A DNA stretch of 64,000 nt from positions 3,286,001 through 3,350,000 of the forward strand of contig NZ_OZ186815.1 in NCBI RefSeq assembly GCF_964273065.1, given 5' to 3'. Of the stretch, positions 24,971-33,550 are shown one piece after another. The number at the start of each line of letters is the position of its first letter. Within the stretch, counting starts at the first letter, position 1. The position numbers were made by a program, and so were the translations under genes. Under the pieces are notes generated by a model. That model saw only the letters and a program-made list of their open reading frames with translations, did not search any database and was not told the DNA's origin. Origin of the DNA: Nocardiopsis dassonvillei_B (lineage in GTDB: Bacteria > Actinomycetota > Actinomycetes > Streptosporangiales > Streptosporangiaceae).

Positions 24971-25107
24971 GGGTACCCCTCCTCCGTTGCGGATGTGCCC
25001 AGGTTAGGCCGCCCCTCCCGTCGGCGCGGGAACTTTCCACACCCTGTGGAGAACGCGTGGGCGGCGTCCGCACGGACGCCGCCCACGAACACGGAACGTG
25101 CCCGCCC

Positions 25108-26091
25108 TCAGCCCGTCGGACCCGCGCCGTCCTTCCTGAGGGGGACCCAGCCGCGCGCGACACCGACGGAGGGTTGCAGTTTCGCCTCCGGTAGATCGAC
25201 CGGGGGGCGGCGCTCGAGCTTCTTCAGCGGGAGCTCCGTTCGCCCGCCCAGAGCGAAGCCCCACTGGTGGGCATCCGGCCGCTGCCCTCGCCCGCGCGCG
25301 GCCTCGGCGAAGCGGCGGGACACCCGATCGGCCACGTTCGGCGGAAGCCCGGGCAGCAGGTCCAGCGGCTCCCCGGGACGCACCTTGCTCTGGCGGCTCA
25401 GGATCCGGCCCACCAGGAGCGCCAGCTTGTACCGATCGGTGTCCAGGTCGGCTCCGGTTGCGGGCTGCTCGGGGTCGTTCCAGTCGGGTGTCTCCGCTTG
25501 GGGCAGGACGGGCTTCTCCCCCGCGCTGCGCACACCGTCGCAGTCGATCATGAACACCTCCGCCGTGCCGTCGGCATCCCACAGCAGGTTGCTCATGGAC
25601 ACGTCACCGACCACGATCCGTCGCGAGTGCAGCAGTTGGAAGAGGGAGACGAACCGGTGCGCCAGCTCCCGGCGGCCCTCGGTCCCGGGCGGCCGGATGT
25701 CCCCCCACAGCGCCTTGGGCTCGAAGATGAGGTACTGGAGTTCGCGCAGCCGGGCCTGGCCGTTCGAGATCCGGCCCGCGAACCGCCGGGGGATCTCCTG
25801 CATGAGGAACCCGGTCAGGTACCCGCTGGACACGACCCGGGCCAGCGGCCAGCAGGTCATGGCGTGCAACCGGTCCCTCTCGGTGTCGGTGAGCAGGTAG
25901 GGGAACCTGACCAGGCGTTCCAGGGCCGCCGGGTCGGCTCCGGAAAGCGTGTACTCCTTGTAGACGGCCCCGGCGTACGGTCCGCCCTCGACCCGGTGCA
26001 CCCTGCCCTGGCCGCCCTTGCCCAGCTCGTCCCCGAGGATCAGGGCCGACCTGTCGACGTCCCTACCGTCCAGAAGCGCCGGCAACGACAT
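25108..26091 (-). CDS. Protein kinase-like protein of a TerY-P-type triad
   Basis: A 327-residue kinase-fold protein. GKGGQGRV (24-31) is the glycine loop and Lys45 in AVYKEY the ATP lysine. The catalytic loop reads VVGDVSMSNLLWD (Asp and Asn kept, HRD replaced), and the metal loop is IDCDGV in place of DFG. Catalysis therefore looks possible. It is the last gene of a minus-strand set after vWA and PP2C genes, two bases downstream of the latter. That vWA/PP2C/kinase trio is the TerY-P triad described with tellurium-resistance-type stress systems. I start at ATG 26091 with GGAGGTGACC just upstream. Likely role: phosphorylation switch countered by the PP2C enzyme; the target is unknown. Confidence 0.8.
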   Translation of the reverse strand: MSLPALLDGRDVDRSALILGDELGKGGQGRVHRVEGGPYAGAVYKEYTLSGADPAALERLVRFPYLLTDTERDRLHAMTCWPLARVVSSGYLTGFLMQEIPRRFAGRISNGQARLRELQYLIFEPKALWGDIRPPGTEGRRELAHRFVSLFQLLHSRRIVVGDVSMSNLLWDADGTAEVFMIDCDGVRSAGEKPVLPQAETPDWNDPEQPATGADLDTDRYKLALLVGRILSRQSKVRPGEPLDLLPGLPPNVADRVSRRFAEAARGRGQRPDAHQWGFALGGRTELPLKKLERRPPVDLPEAKLQPSVGVARGWVPLRKDGAGPTG

Positions 26092-26093
26092 GG

Positions 26094-27836
26094 TCACCTC
26101 CTCCAGACGCAGACCGCGGTGCGGTCGTCGTTGTACGACTTGGCCTGGAAGTCGAGCTGCCAGCCGAACTCCATCCGACCGGGAACCGGACCCGCGCCCC
26201 ACCAGTCTGCGAGTTGCTCCGCGACCGCCGGGGCGCCCATCGGGCCGGACAGGCCGTCGGTGCACAGCATGAGCACGTCACCGAGGTCCAGCTCTCCCGT
26301 CTGCACGACCACCGTGCTCGCCTGGTCCGGCAGCGCGTCGGTGCGGGTGTCGAGGATGAGCCCGTCCTCGTCCGGTTCGACGTTCAATGGTCGCCATACC
26401 CCGTCCTTCAGCCGGAACAAGGGGCTGTCCCCCACGGACATCGTCAGGTACGGCGCCCTCCCCTCCCCCTCGGGCACCCGGATCAGGACCGCCGTGAGCG
26501 TGGTGGAGAGTTCGTCCGCAGGGAAGTGCTCCCTCCCGGCCAGGTCGATCATGCCGCGGGCGAGGACGCCGACCACCCGGCGGCCTCCCTCCTGCACATC
26601 CTCACCGAGGCTCTCCATGTTCTCGGCCACCACGTTGTGCAACATCCGGCAGACGTAGGCGGCGCCCCGGTGCGACCTGGGTCGGGAGCCGACGCCGTCC
26701 GCCACACAGGCGAGGACGAACCTGTGCCCGGAATGCTCGATCTCGTGCAGGCCGAAGGCGTCCTGGCGGGTGCTCCTCTCATAGCGGTGCTTGTCCCCGC
26801 GCAGGGAGGCCGCCCTCAAGTGCAGACCCTCATAGTCGGCCTCGTCGATGACGGTGTCCGGTACGGCCCACTCCTGTCCCGGAAGCTCCCTGGCGTGGTG
26901 CAAGGAGTTGACGGGCCGGGTGAGCACCGGCGGGGGCACGAACCCCCGCGGCGCAGGGACCGCCTCCGGCGCGGGGTCGCCGACCGCCCGAACCAGCGTG
27001 GTCGGGTCGGTCCCCCCGGCTTCCGTCGCACTCGCCACCGCTTCCGGCTCAGGGGTCGTGTCCCTGTTCCCGAACACCTCCTCAGCAGGCTCCGGTACGG
27101 GGGCGCCGAGCCGCCGTCCCTGCACGGACGAGTCGGCCGCTCCGGCTTCCAGCGCATCCGTGGCCGCCTCCGGCGCGGACACCTCTGGTTCCCCTGGTGC
27201 CGACGCCTCCAAGACCGGCTCCGATGCGGTCGGGTGGACCGCCGCCCCGGACACCCTCTGCTCGGCCGCTTGCCGCCCGGCTTCGCAGGCCGCCCCGGAG
27301 ACCACCGGGTCCGCAGTCGGCTGCTCCAGCACGGGGGCGTCGGCCACTCCCCCCGGTACAAGGGCGGCGAACACGATCGCGTCCATCGGTACGGGCTCGG
27401 TCGGCCGCCCTTCCTCGGGTCGCACCTCCGCCGGGAGCCGCGCAGCCGACTCCGTTCCCTCTGGCGGCGGTCCTGCCGGGGTCACGGGGCTCAGCGTGTC
27501 CGAACCGCCGTGCTCGGGTTCCCCGTCGTCGCGTTCACGGGAGCGTGCCCTCGCCCGCTCTCGGTCCTCGCGGGTCAGCACCACCGTGCTCTGCCCGTCC
27601 GGCCCCGCGGCACCCTCTCCGGGCGCCTCCGTCGCGGTAGGTTCCCGCGAGGTTTCCGAGGAACCCCGGGAGGGATGCAACGGCCCGTTGACCGGTATCG
27701 CCGATCGTTCCCCGGCCCCCGGGGTGTGCCCGCCCGAAGGGCGTTCCCCACTCTCGGGCCTCCCCTTCCCGATCCATTCCTGGAACTTGCGCGCCCTCGG
27801 ACGCCTCGGTTTGCCGGTCCTGTCCATCCCGTCCAT
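26094..27836 (-). CDS. PP2C-family serine/threonine phosphatase with long disordered N-terminus
   Basis: A 580-residue protein. Residues 1-310 are low-complexity, rich in Pro, Glu, Ala and Arg. Residues about 325-580 form a PP2C domain: RQDAFGLHEIEH, VLACVADGVGSRPRSHRGA (metal-binding DG), LTMSVGDSPLFRLKDG (SVGDS), LMLCTDGLSGPMG (second TDG) and the terminal NDDRTAVCVW (last metal Asp). All key metal ligands are present, so it should be an active Mn/Mg-dependent phosphatase. It lies between vWA and kinase genes, forming the TerY-P-type triad. A degenerate paralogue lies at 38094-39149. ATG 27836 has AGGAG six bases upstream. Confidence 0.85.
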   Translation of the reverse strand: MDGMDRTGKPRRPRARKFQEWIGKGRPESGERPSGGHTPGAGERSAIPVNGPLHPSRGSSETSREPTATEAPGEGAAGPDGQSTVVLTREDRERARARSRERDDGEPEHGGSDTLSPVTPAGPPPEGTESAARLPAEVRPEEGRPTEPVPMDAIVFAALVPGGVADAPVLEQPTADPVVSGAACEAGRQAAEQRVSGAAVHPTASEPVLEASAPGEPEVSAPEAATDALEAGAADSSVQGRRLGAPVPEPAEEVFGNRDTTPEPEAVASATEAGGTDPTTLVRAVGDPAPEAVPAPRGFVPPPVLTRPVNSLHHARELPGQEWAVPDTVIDEADYEGLHLRAASLRGDKHRYERSTRQDAFGLHEIEHSGHRFVLACVADGVGSRPRSHRGAAYVCRMLHNVVAENMESLGEDVQEGGRRVVGVLARGMIDLAGREHFPADELSTTLTAVLIRVPEGEGRAPYLTMSVGDSPLFRLKDGVWRPLNVEPDEDGLILDTRTDALPDQASTVVVQTGELDLGDVLMLCTDGLSGPMGAPAVAEQLADWWGAGPVPGRMEFGWQLDFQAKSYNDDRTAVCVWRR

Positions 27837-27862
27837 GCGCCACTCCTCTCCGGCAGCGGGAA

Positions 27863-28537
27863 TCAGATCTGGTCGGCCGGCAGGGCGGTGTAGCCGGGAA
27901 CGTGGTCGGGGATGTCGAGGGTCATCCCGCCGTCCTGGGCCGCGGAGGAGCGAGTGGCCGAGTTGACGATGGAGTTGGTCAGGGACCGCGCGAACTCCTG
28001 GAGGGCCTGTGACGGGCTGAGCGTCCCGTCGGCCATGAACGCGCGGACCGTGGCCACCTGCTGGATCACCCGGTGATCCGCCTGCCCGAAACCGAACGCC
28101 AGGATGTTGGGGTGAGGGCCCCAGCCGGGATCGGTGAGCTTCTTGTAGGCCACGTCCCAGTCGCCGTCCCCCGGGTACCCGTCTGAGAGGAAGAAGACGG
28201 CGGGGCGGTACACCCGGTGTCCCTCGGCCTTGAGCCGGTCCACGTCCTGAGTGATGGTCTCCCGCAGCAGGGTGAACGCCTCCCCGTAGGAAGTGCCTCC
28301 GGTGGCCTCCAGCCGGGGCACGGACTCCAGGTCGCTGAGGTCGGACAGCGGCAGCAGGAGCTGCGCCTCGTGGTTGAAGGCGACGATCGCGAAATGGACC
28401 TTGTCCGACACCACGGGATTGGCGCCGATCGTGGCGTGCAGGTCGGGCAGGGCGCTGTTGATGGCCTGGATCGGCTCTCCCTCCATGGACGTCGACTCGT
28501 CGCACACCAGGTAGAAGGGAAGGATCTGCTGACTCAC
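27863..28537 (-). CDS. TerY-type von Willebrand factor A protein
   Basis: A 224-residue single vWA domain. The metal-ion-dependent adhesion site is complete: DESTSM near residue 13 (D-x-S-x-S), the Thr in EATGGTSYGEAF, and the Asp in FFLSDGYPGDGDW. The TerY type of vWA is a stand-alone cytoplasmic domain and is typically encoded with a PP2C phosphatase and a kinase, as here. GTG 28537 follows AGGAG. Likely role: a metal-dependent scaffold for the phospho-switch, established only for the family's genomic association. Confidence 0.88.
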   Translation of the reverse strand: MSQQILPFYLVCDESTSMEGEPIQAINSALPDLHATIGANPVVSDKVHFAIVAFNHEAQLLLPLSDLSDLESVPRLEATGGTSYGEAFTLLRETITQDVDRLKAEGHRVYRPAVFFLSDGYPGDGDWDVAYKKLTDPGWGPHPNILAFGFGQADHRVIQQVATVRAFMADGTLSPSQALQEFARSLTNSIVNSATRSSAAQDGGMTLDIPDHVPGYTALPADQI

Positions 28538-28572
28538 TGTGGGTTCTCCTCGGGTCCGGCTCGTGCGTGTGG

Positions 28573-29070
28573 TCAGTCGGTCGGTTCGGGGGCCGCGAAC
28601 AGGTAGATCTCGATCCGCAGCCAGCCCGGAGCGCCCCCGAGACTGTGGAAGGTGCGGGTGACGGCGGTGTCGAAGACACCCGGGTGGACCTGCGGCAGGA
28701 GCTCGTTGACGTCGGAGGCGAACCGCTCCCCCTCCGCGGCTCCGCCGTTGGCACCGAAGGTGAGCACCATGCCCGCCTCCCGGTCGGCGAGGTCGTGCTC
28801 GGCGAGCGCCTCGCGGAGTTCCTCCACCACCTCCTCGTCCCCGGTCTCGGCCCCCGCCGGGGAAATCCCGTGGAGTTCGACCACGACGGGGGAGAGGTCG
28901 AGGCCGTGGGGAACGGGTTCGGCTATTCCCTCGGCGACGGGTTCAGGCTCGGGTTCGGCCGGAGGGCTGGAGTCCATGCCCAGCGTGATGATGAGGAAGG
29001 CCAACAAGAGGTCCGCGAAGAGCCACCCCGCGATCGCCACGGACGGGGTGGAGAAGTGGCCGTCCTTCAC
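28573..29070 (-). CDS. MotB/ZorB-like single-pass membrane protein
   Basis: A 165-residue protein with one N-terminal transmembrane helix reading AGWLFADLLLAFLIITLG. The Asp inside the helix (Asp20), in an F-A-D-L-L context, resembles the proton-pathway Asp of MotB and ZorB stators (Y-A-D). The remainder is periplasmic: an acidic linker and a domain with MVLTFGANGGAAEGERFA that could be a degenerate OmpA-like fold. The start (GTG 29070) overlaps the stop of the MotA-like gene as GTGA, so the two are coupled as stator pairs are. Stator function is inference; I see no firm peptidoglycan-binding motif. Confidence 0.6.
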   Translation of the reverse strand: MKDGHFSTPSVAIAGWLFADLLLAFLIITLGMDSSPPAEPEPEPVAEGIAEPVPHGLDLSPVVVELHGISPAGAETGDEEVVEELREALAEHDLADREAGMVLTFGANGGAAEGERFASDVNELLPQVHPGVFDTAVTRTFHSLGGAPGWLRIEIYLFAAPEPTD

Positions 29071-30416
29071 CGTGCCACCAGCTCACGGGAGTCGACTTCT
29101 CCGTCGGGATCATCCCGGTCCTCTGGCTCCCCTGCCTCGGAGTCGTCCCACTCCTCCGGGGCCTCACCGTCCTCCTCGGGATCCTCGTCCCAGTCATCCG
29201 GCTCCTCCTCGTCGTTCTCCAGCGCCTCACGCATGGCGTCGATGCTCTCCCTGAGCAGCTGGACCTGGTGCGGCAGCTCCCCGACGGTCTCGACGGCCTG
29301 GCCCGCCAGGTCCCCCGCGGTCTCATTGCGGTGGGCGATGCCCGCATTGACCTCGCGCCACTCGTCGAGGGAAGCGCGCAGCTCCCTCTCCCCCTCCTCG
29401 AGTGCGCGAACGATCTCGGTGGAGGAGGCGGCGACGGAGGCGTTGAGGCGCTCCTGTCCGTCGTCGACCGCCCGCCGGACCTGTTCGGCCAGTTCTCCGA
29501 CCAGCCCGGTCAGTTCCTCCCGGGTACGGGTACGCTCCTCCTCGGCCGTACGCACCAGGCCCTCGGAGGCCCCCGCGACGCGGTCGATCGCCTCGGCGAC
29601 CTCACCGAGCCTGCCGTACAGGTCGTGGACCACATCCAGCCCTTCGCGTACGGCGGAGCCCACGGTGACGCTGCCCTCGCGTAGTTCCGCGACGGTCTCC
29701 TGCGCGGAGCGCATGCTCTTGCGGGTCTCTGCCAGGGCGGCGCGTACGTCCTCCTGGGCCCGCTCTGCGATCTGGCCGACCTTGCGCAGTTTGGTGACAC
29801 TGGCGCCGAGCTCGTCGGCGATCCGGGCAGGATGGCCGAGACGGACCGGTGCCAGGACGAACCTGGCCGCCGCCAGTGCGGAGGTCAGGCGCCGGGCGAG
29901 CTCGGCCCGTTCATACTCGTTCCGGGCCTCGGTGCGGCGACGCTGCACGTTCTGCACCAGGACCGCGCCGATGAGCAGCACGATCCCGGTCAGCGTGTAG
30001 TACGCGACCTGGTCGAAGGCGAGCCAGCCCGGAAGCGCCCCGTTGAAGCCGTCCTGCCACCGCTCCAGGAAGGACATGCCCTCCAGGGCCGGGTCCGCGT
30101 GGGAGCGGCCGTGTGCTCCGGATGCCGCGGCCAGTCCCGCCCAGGTGATGAGCACGGGAAGGAAGACCAGTCCGCTGGGGAGCACGTCGAGGACCCTGTG
30201 CGCGGCACCCCCGGCCGGAGCCGGACCGATCGACTCCAGGGGAAAGGACGCACCCAAGTCGACCTCGGACCAGACCTCCAGCCTGGACCGGGATTTCAGA
30301 TCGTCGGCCAACGCGGACAGGTGGGCCGCCCGGCCGGAGAGTCTTTCCTCCGCGGCGAGGGAACGCAGTTCCTCGACCAGGGCGGGTTCGTCTCCAAAGG
30401 GGATTTCGGTCTTCAC
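29067..30416 (-). CDS. MotA/ZorA-like membrane protein with long coiled-coil tail
   Basis: A 449-residue protein. Two clear membrane segments: PSGLVFLPVLITWAGLAAA (about 90-108) and LTGIVLLIGAVLVQNV (about 146-161), separated by FLERWQDGFNGALPGWLAFD. After residue 165 comes a helical, heptad-rich tail (KLRKVGQIAERAQEDVRAAL through SVTVGSAVREGLDVVHDLY) of more than 200 residues, then an acidic Glu/Asp-rich C-terminus. Long helical cytoplasmic tails are characteristic of ZorA of Zorya defence systems. It is coupled to the MotB-like gene. No ZorC, ZorD or ZorE homologue is present, so I do not call it Zorya. The start is GTG 30416, with a weak ribosome site. Confidence 0.6.
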   Translation of the reverse strand: MKTEIPFGDEPALVEELRSLAAEERLSGRAAHLSALADDLKSRSRLEVWSEVDLGASFPLESIGPAPAGGAAHRVLDVLPSGLVFLPVLITWAGLAAASGAHGRSHADPALEGMSFLERWQDGFNGALPGWLAFDQVAYYTLTGIVLLIGAVLVQNVQRRRTEARNEYERAELARRLTSALAAARFVLAPVRLGHPARIADELGASVTKLRKVGQIAERAQEDVRAALAETRKSMRSAQETVAELREGSVTVGSAVREGLDVVHDLYGRLGEVAEAIDRVAGASEGLVRTAEEERTRTREELTGLVGELAEQVRRAVDDGQERLNASVAASSTEIVRALEEGERELRASLDEWREVNAGIAHRNETAGDLAGQAVETVGELPHQVQLLRESIDAMREALENDEEEPDDWDEDPEEDGEAPEEWDDSEAGEPEDRDDPDGEVDSRELVAR

Positions 30417-30984
30417 CGGCTTCTACTCATCACTTTCCGTGACCGGCCTCGTTCCCAGGGCATGGCGGAATGCCCCGGTGGCTGGCCGGAGGGGGTATAG
30501 GAAGGGATCTTGAGGACTGAACCGCCCTGGATTCACGTGAATTCTAACGGCGAAAGCTCTGCAGGAATGGGGATGGCGGCTTTCCCTCTATCGCACACCA
30601 CCAGAATACGAACTTTTGCCTTTCGAGCTCACGTTTTTCGATGAAAAAACATCATAAAAGCCAAATATCGCTCACTCTCCTGACCGGATGAGGACAAGAG
30701 GACAACCGATACGCGTTACAGCCCCGAAGGCGGACAGCAGTGCGACCCGCGGAGCCGGATTTCCGAAACGGTCGGCCTGCTCGGCTTCACCGCGGACCTC
30801 GTTCTCCGAGGCCGGCCTCTCGCGCTCGGTCCGCGTACGGTTCCGCTCCCGGACGCGCACGACCGCGAAGCGGCGTCGCCCCGAGCATGTCCGGGACGCC
30901 TCCGACGTCCTCACCGGATCCCCGGCGGATGGGCCCGGAGCGGCATCCGCAGAGGTGCCGCCCCGGGCGCCGTCCGCGACCGGA
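30417..30984. other. 568-base gap between the two sub-operons
   Basis: The start of the MotA-like set lies at its left edge and the end of the DUF4407 gene at its right edge. The stretch about 30560-30670 is AT-rich compared with its surroundings and probably holds the promoter for the 30416 to 25108 set. A 12-base palindrome lies at 30531-30542. Open frames in the right half lack ribosome sites and show no recognisable protein. Confidence 0.5.
30531..30542. promoter_or_regulatory. 12-bp palindrome ATTCACGTGAAT
   Basis: A perfect palindrome in the promoter gap, 115 bases upstream of the MotA-like start. It is a candidate operator; the binding protein is unknown. The CRP/FNR regulator encoded at 37306 is one possibility, though the site does not match the TGTGA-N6-TCACA form. 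Confidence 0.35.
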
Positions 30985-32352
30985 TCAGCGGTCGCGATCG
31001 CCGTCGGTCCCCTCCTCCCCCCGGTAGCGGGCCGCCTGGGCGTCGACCATGTTCATCAGGGCGGCGTGGTCGCGCAGTTCCGTCTCCCGAATGCTGCGCT
31101 CACGCTCGCCGTCCCGGCGCGCCGCCATCATTCGCACGTGGTCCAGGTACTCCCGGAGCTCCATGTCGTGCAAGGTCTGCCGGACGGCGGCCTCCTTGGC
31201 GTACATCCCGTCGTATCTGCTGCGCGGGACCAGGATCTTGGTGAGCACCGGGAACATGTCCACCAGGGCCAGCAGGATCCGGACCAGCCACACGGCGGCC
31301 AGCACGTGCAGGCTGTCCGCGGCGAGCCTGCCCAGCGCCTCCATCTCGTCGATGATGCCGTGTCGGCCCGCCTCCGCCGCCCGCGCCTGGACCCGCTCGT
31401 CGATGGCCTCGGCCCTCGCCTGCGCGAAGGAGACCGAGGATGTACCGATCTCGCCGGTGAGTTCGACGACCCGTTCCTCCCGCTCGCGCAGGTCCTCCTG
31501 GTACTCGGCGAGCGAGGAGGTCCGGGCGAAGTCGTCCGCCTCCTCGCGCAGTCGGGTGCAGCTGGGACCCACACCGACGATCCCGCTCAGCCCTTCGCCC
31601 GAGGTGCCGTTGCACTCTTCCTGGGCCTTCTTGTTCTTCTCGTCGAGTTCCGCCTGGAGGTTCTCGACGCGTTCCCTGAGTTCGTCGCGCTCGCCGGTGA
31701 CCGTCTCCAGCTCACTCTGCTGCGCGATGAACGGGTCGTCGCCCAGGGACAGCAGGTACTCGCCGACGCAGTCCGGCTCGGTGCTCTGCTCTCCGGAGAC
31801 CGGGTTGCAACGCTCCAGGGCCGACCGGAAGGTGTCCTGCTCCTGCTCCCGGGTGACGGTGAGCTCGTGCTCGATCGACGGCCGGAACAGGGTCAGCAGC
31901 AGTGGCTCGGCGACGACCAGGCTGATCACCACGGAGATCAGGACACGCCCCAGGTACCCCCAGCCGTTGCCGCGGGAACCGTGCATCACCGAGAGCATCC
32001 AGCAGTCGAAGACGAGGATGACCCCGGCCCAGAACAGTGCCACCGCGGCCACCACGGGCAGCGGAGCCGGGGTGAACCGGTCCAGCGCCACGAACATGGA
32101 GATCCCGGCCATCAACGCCGTGGCCAGGACCACCATGCCCTGGAGGGTGTAGCCGGGCCTCTCCAGGTCGATTCTGGCGATGAGGTCCTCGTCCACACCC
32201 GTGAGGCGGCGCAGCCACCGGGAGGGGCCCGCGGCCCACCCGCTCTCGGGACGGATCAGGGGGATGGGGGGCGGGGCCGCCTCGGTCTTCTCCTTCGGGG
32301 GGGAGACGTCGTCGACGACGGCGAACGGCACCGTGTCCGCGTCATGCGTCAT
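30985..32352 (-). CDS. DUF4407 membrane protein
   Basis: A 455-residue protein of DUF4407 type. The N-terminal membrane segments are about 60-140 (LQGMVVLATALMAGISMFVAL; VVAAVALFWAGVILVFDCWM; LISVVISLVVAEPLLLTLF), a coiled-coil loop follows (about 170-300, VTGERDELRERVENLQAELD), then another membrane segment (LAAVWLVRILLALVDMFPVL), and a charged helical tail (RRDGERERSIRETELRDH). I prefer ATG 32352, with GAGG six bases upstream, to GTG 32364. It overlaps the SPFH-like gene end. The family has no proven function but occurs in sets with conflict and signalling genes. Confidence 0.8.
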   Translation of the reverse strand: MTHDADTVPFAVVDDVSPPKEKTEAAPPPIPLIRPESGWAAGPSRWLRRLTGVDEDLIARIDLERPGYTLQGMVVLATALMAGISMFVALDRFTPAPLPVVAAVALFWAGVILVFDCWMLSVMHGSRGNGWGYLGRVLISVVISLVVAEPLLLTLFRPSIEHELTVTREQEQDTFRSALERCNPVSGEQSTEPDCVGEYLLSLGDDPFIAQQSELETVTGERDELRERVENLQAELDEKNKKAQEECNGTSGEGLSGIVGVGPSCTRLREEADDFARTSSLAEYQEDLREREERVVELTGEIGTSSVSFAQARAEAIDERVQARAAEAGRHGIIDEMEALGRLAADSLHVLAAVWLVRILLALVDMFPVLTKILVPRSRYDGMYAKEAAVRQTLHDMELREYLDHVRMMAARRDGERERSIRETELRDHAALMNMVDAQAARYRGEEGTDGDRDR

Positions 32353-33550
32353 GGTCGTCCTCACTCACGGGGGTGGGTCGGAACACCGGTGGTCGGCCGC
32401 CGTTCCCGCTCACGTCACGGCCGGTCCCACCGCCTCCCGCCCCCGGGGCCGCGTCATCGTCGACGACGAGGGTGTCGGCCTCCTCTACGGTGGTGACCCC
32501 CTCGGCGATGGCCTGCTCTGCTCCGGGGCGCAGAGCGGGATCGACGAAGTTCACGACCTCGGCCGTGGACAGGGAGCCGTCCATGTAGTTGTTCTCGATG
32601 GCGGTCTTGGCGATCTGGTAGCGCATCTCCATGCGCGCCCGTTCGTCCTCCCTCGACCAGGTCTGGTGCCGGAGCATGTCCTCGCGCTTCTCCGCGTCCC
32701 TGAGCCGCCAGTCCGCGCGCTCGGCCTCCAGCCGCTGCTCCTCGCGCTGTATGGCCTGGTCCCGTTCCGCCGAGATGCGCTGGATGACCTGCGTGGAGCT
32801 GAGCTCCTCCTTGGCCAGGGCCATCATCACCACGTTGATGGTGTCGTTCTGGATGGCCTCGCTGAGTTCGCCCATGATGGCCTTGGTGTGGGCGGTGACC
32901 ATCGCGTGCAGCTCGTGCTCGTTCTCGGTGCGCGTCTTCGCGCTCTCGTGCTGCTGGCGGGTGGTGCGCATCTCCTCCCGGCGCTCGCTCAGGGCGGTGG
33001 GAGTGAGCACGTCCGTACCCAGGTAGGTGATCCGCATCCCGTCGATCTGCGGCGGGACCAGGTCGACGAACGCCTTGATCTGGCTCTGCACCATTTCGCG
33101 GACCTGGTTGATCGCGCTCAGCGGCAGTCCCTGGGAGAACTGGCTGAGCCGGTCGTAGCGGTTGAGGTAGTCGGTAAGGAAGTCCGTCGCGCGGGCCCGC
33201 CCCTCACGCACCACCGTCACGGCGTCCACGACCGTGCAGGCGAAACCGGCGCGCAGCTCGAAACCGACGTCGTCGGTGGACGGGATGGTCATCGGAACGG
33301 TGACCGAGACGTCCCGGGCCATGTCGACCACACTGACATGGTCGGCCCGGACCACGACGGGATCGTCCTTGGCCAGGCCGCCACGGTCCATGTGGAACTC
33401 GCCCCCGCTGCGGTAGACCAGGACCTGGCTGGCGGAGGCGGCGGGCAGCTCGGCCGGGTCGCGGGATGGCCCCAGGAGGCCGAACAGGCCCCGGCGCGGC
33501 GCCGGGGGCAGCACCTTGTGCTCGACGATCGGATAGTCGGGTGTCTTCAT
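32342..33550 (-). CDS. SPFH/prohibitin-like coiled-coil protein
   Basis: A 402-residue protein. Residues about 40-180 resemble an SPFH (band 7) domain: QVLVYRSGGEFHMDRGGLAK, VTVPMTIPSTDDVGFELRAG and IDGMRITYLGTDVLTP. Residues about 190-310 are a long charged coiled coil (REEMRTTRQQHESAKTRTEN; AIQREEQRLEAERADWRLRD). The C-terminus is low-complexity. SPFH proteins oligomerise on membranes, which would fit the DUF4407 membrane protein encoded immediately downstream. It overlaps its neighbours on both sides (ATGA with the NTPase gene). The SPFH assignment is from pattern only. Confidence 0.6.
   Translation of the reverse strand: MKTPDYPIVEHKVLPPAPRRGLFGLLGPSRDPAELPAASASQVLVYRSGGEFHMDRGGLAKDDPVVVRADHVSVVDMARDVSVTVPMTIPSTDDVGFELRAGFACTVVDAVTVVREGRARATDFLTDYLNRYDRLSQFSQGLPLSAINQVREMVQSQIKAFVDLVPPQIDGMRITYLGTDVLTPTALSERREEMRTTRQQHESAKTRTENEHELHAMVTAHTKAIMGELSEAIQNDTINVVMMALAKEELSSTQVIQRISAERDQAIQREEQRLEAERADWRLRDAEKREDMLRHQTWSREDERARMEMRYQIAKTAIENNYMDGSLSTAEVVNFVDPALRPGAEQAIAEGVTTVEEADTLVVDDDAAPGAGGGGTGRDVSGNGGRPPVFRPTPVSEDDHDA

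Noticed and set aside
25108..28537. Tellurium-resistance (Ter) locus
   Set aside because: The vWA, PP2C and kinase trio is there, but no TerB, TerC, TerD or TerZ gene is in the window.
26094..28754. Very long open frame from the PP2C gene through the vWA gene on the minus strand
   Set aside because: The frame is open because stops are rare at this GC. The vWA gene in the other frame has complete metal-site motifs, and the PP2C start at 27836 has a good ribosome site.
28573..30416. Complete Zorya defence system
   Set aside because: Only a stator-like pair is present; no ZorC, ZorD (helicase) or ZorE (nuclease) homologue is encoded nearby.
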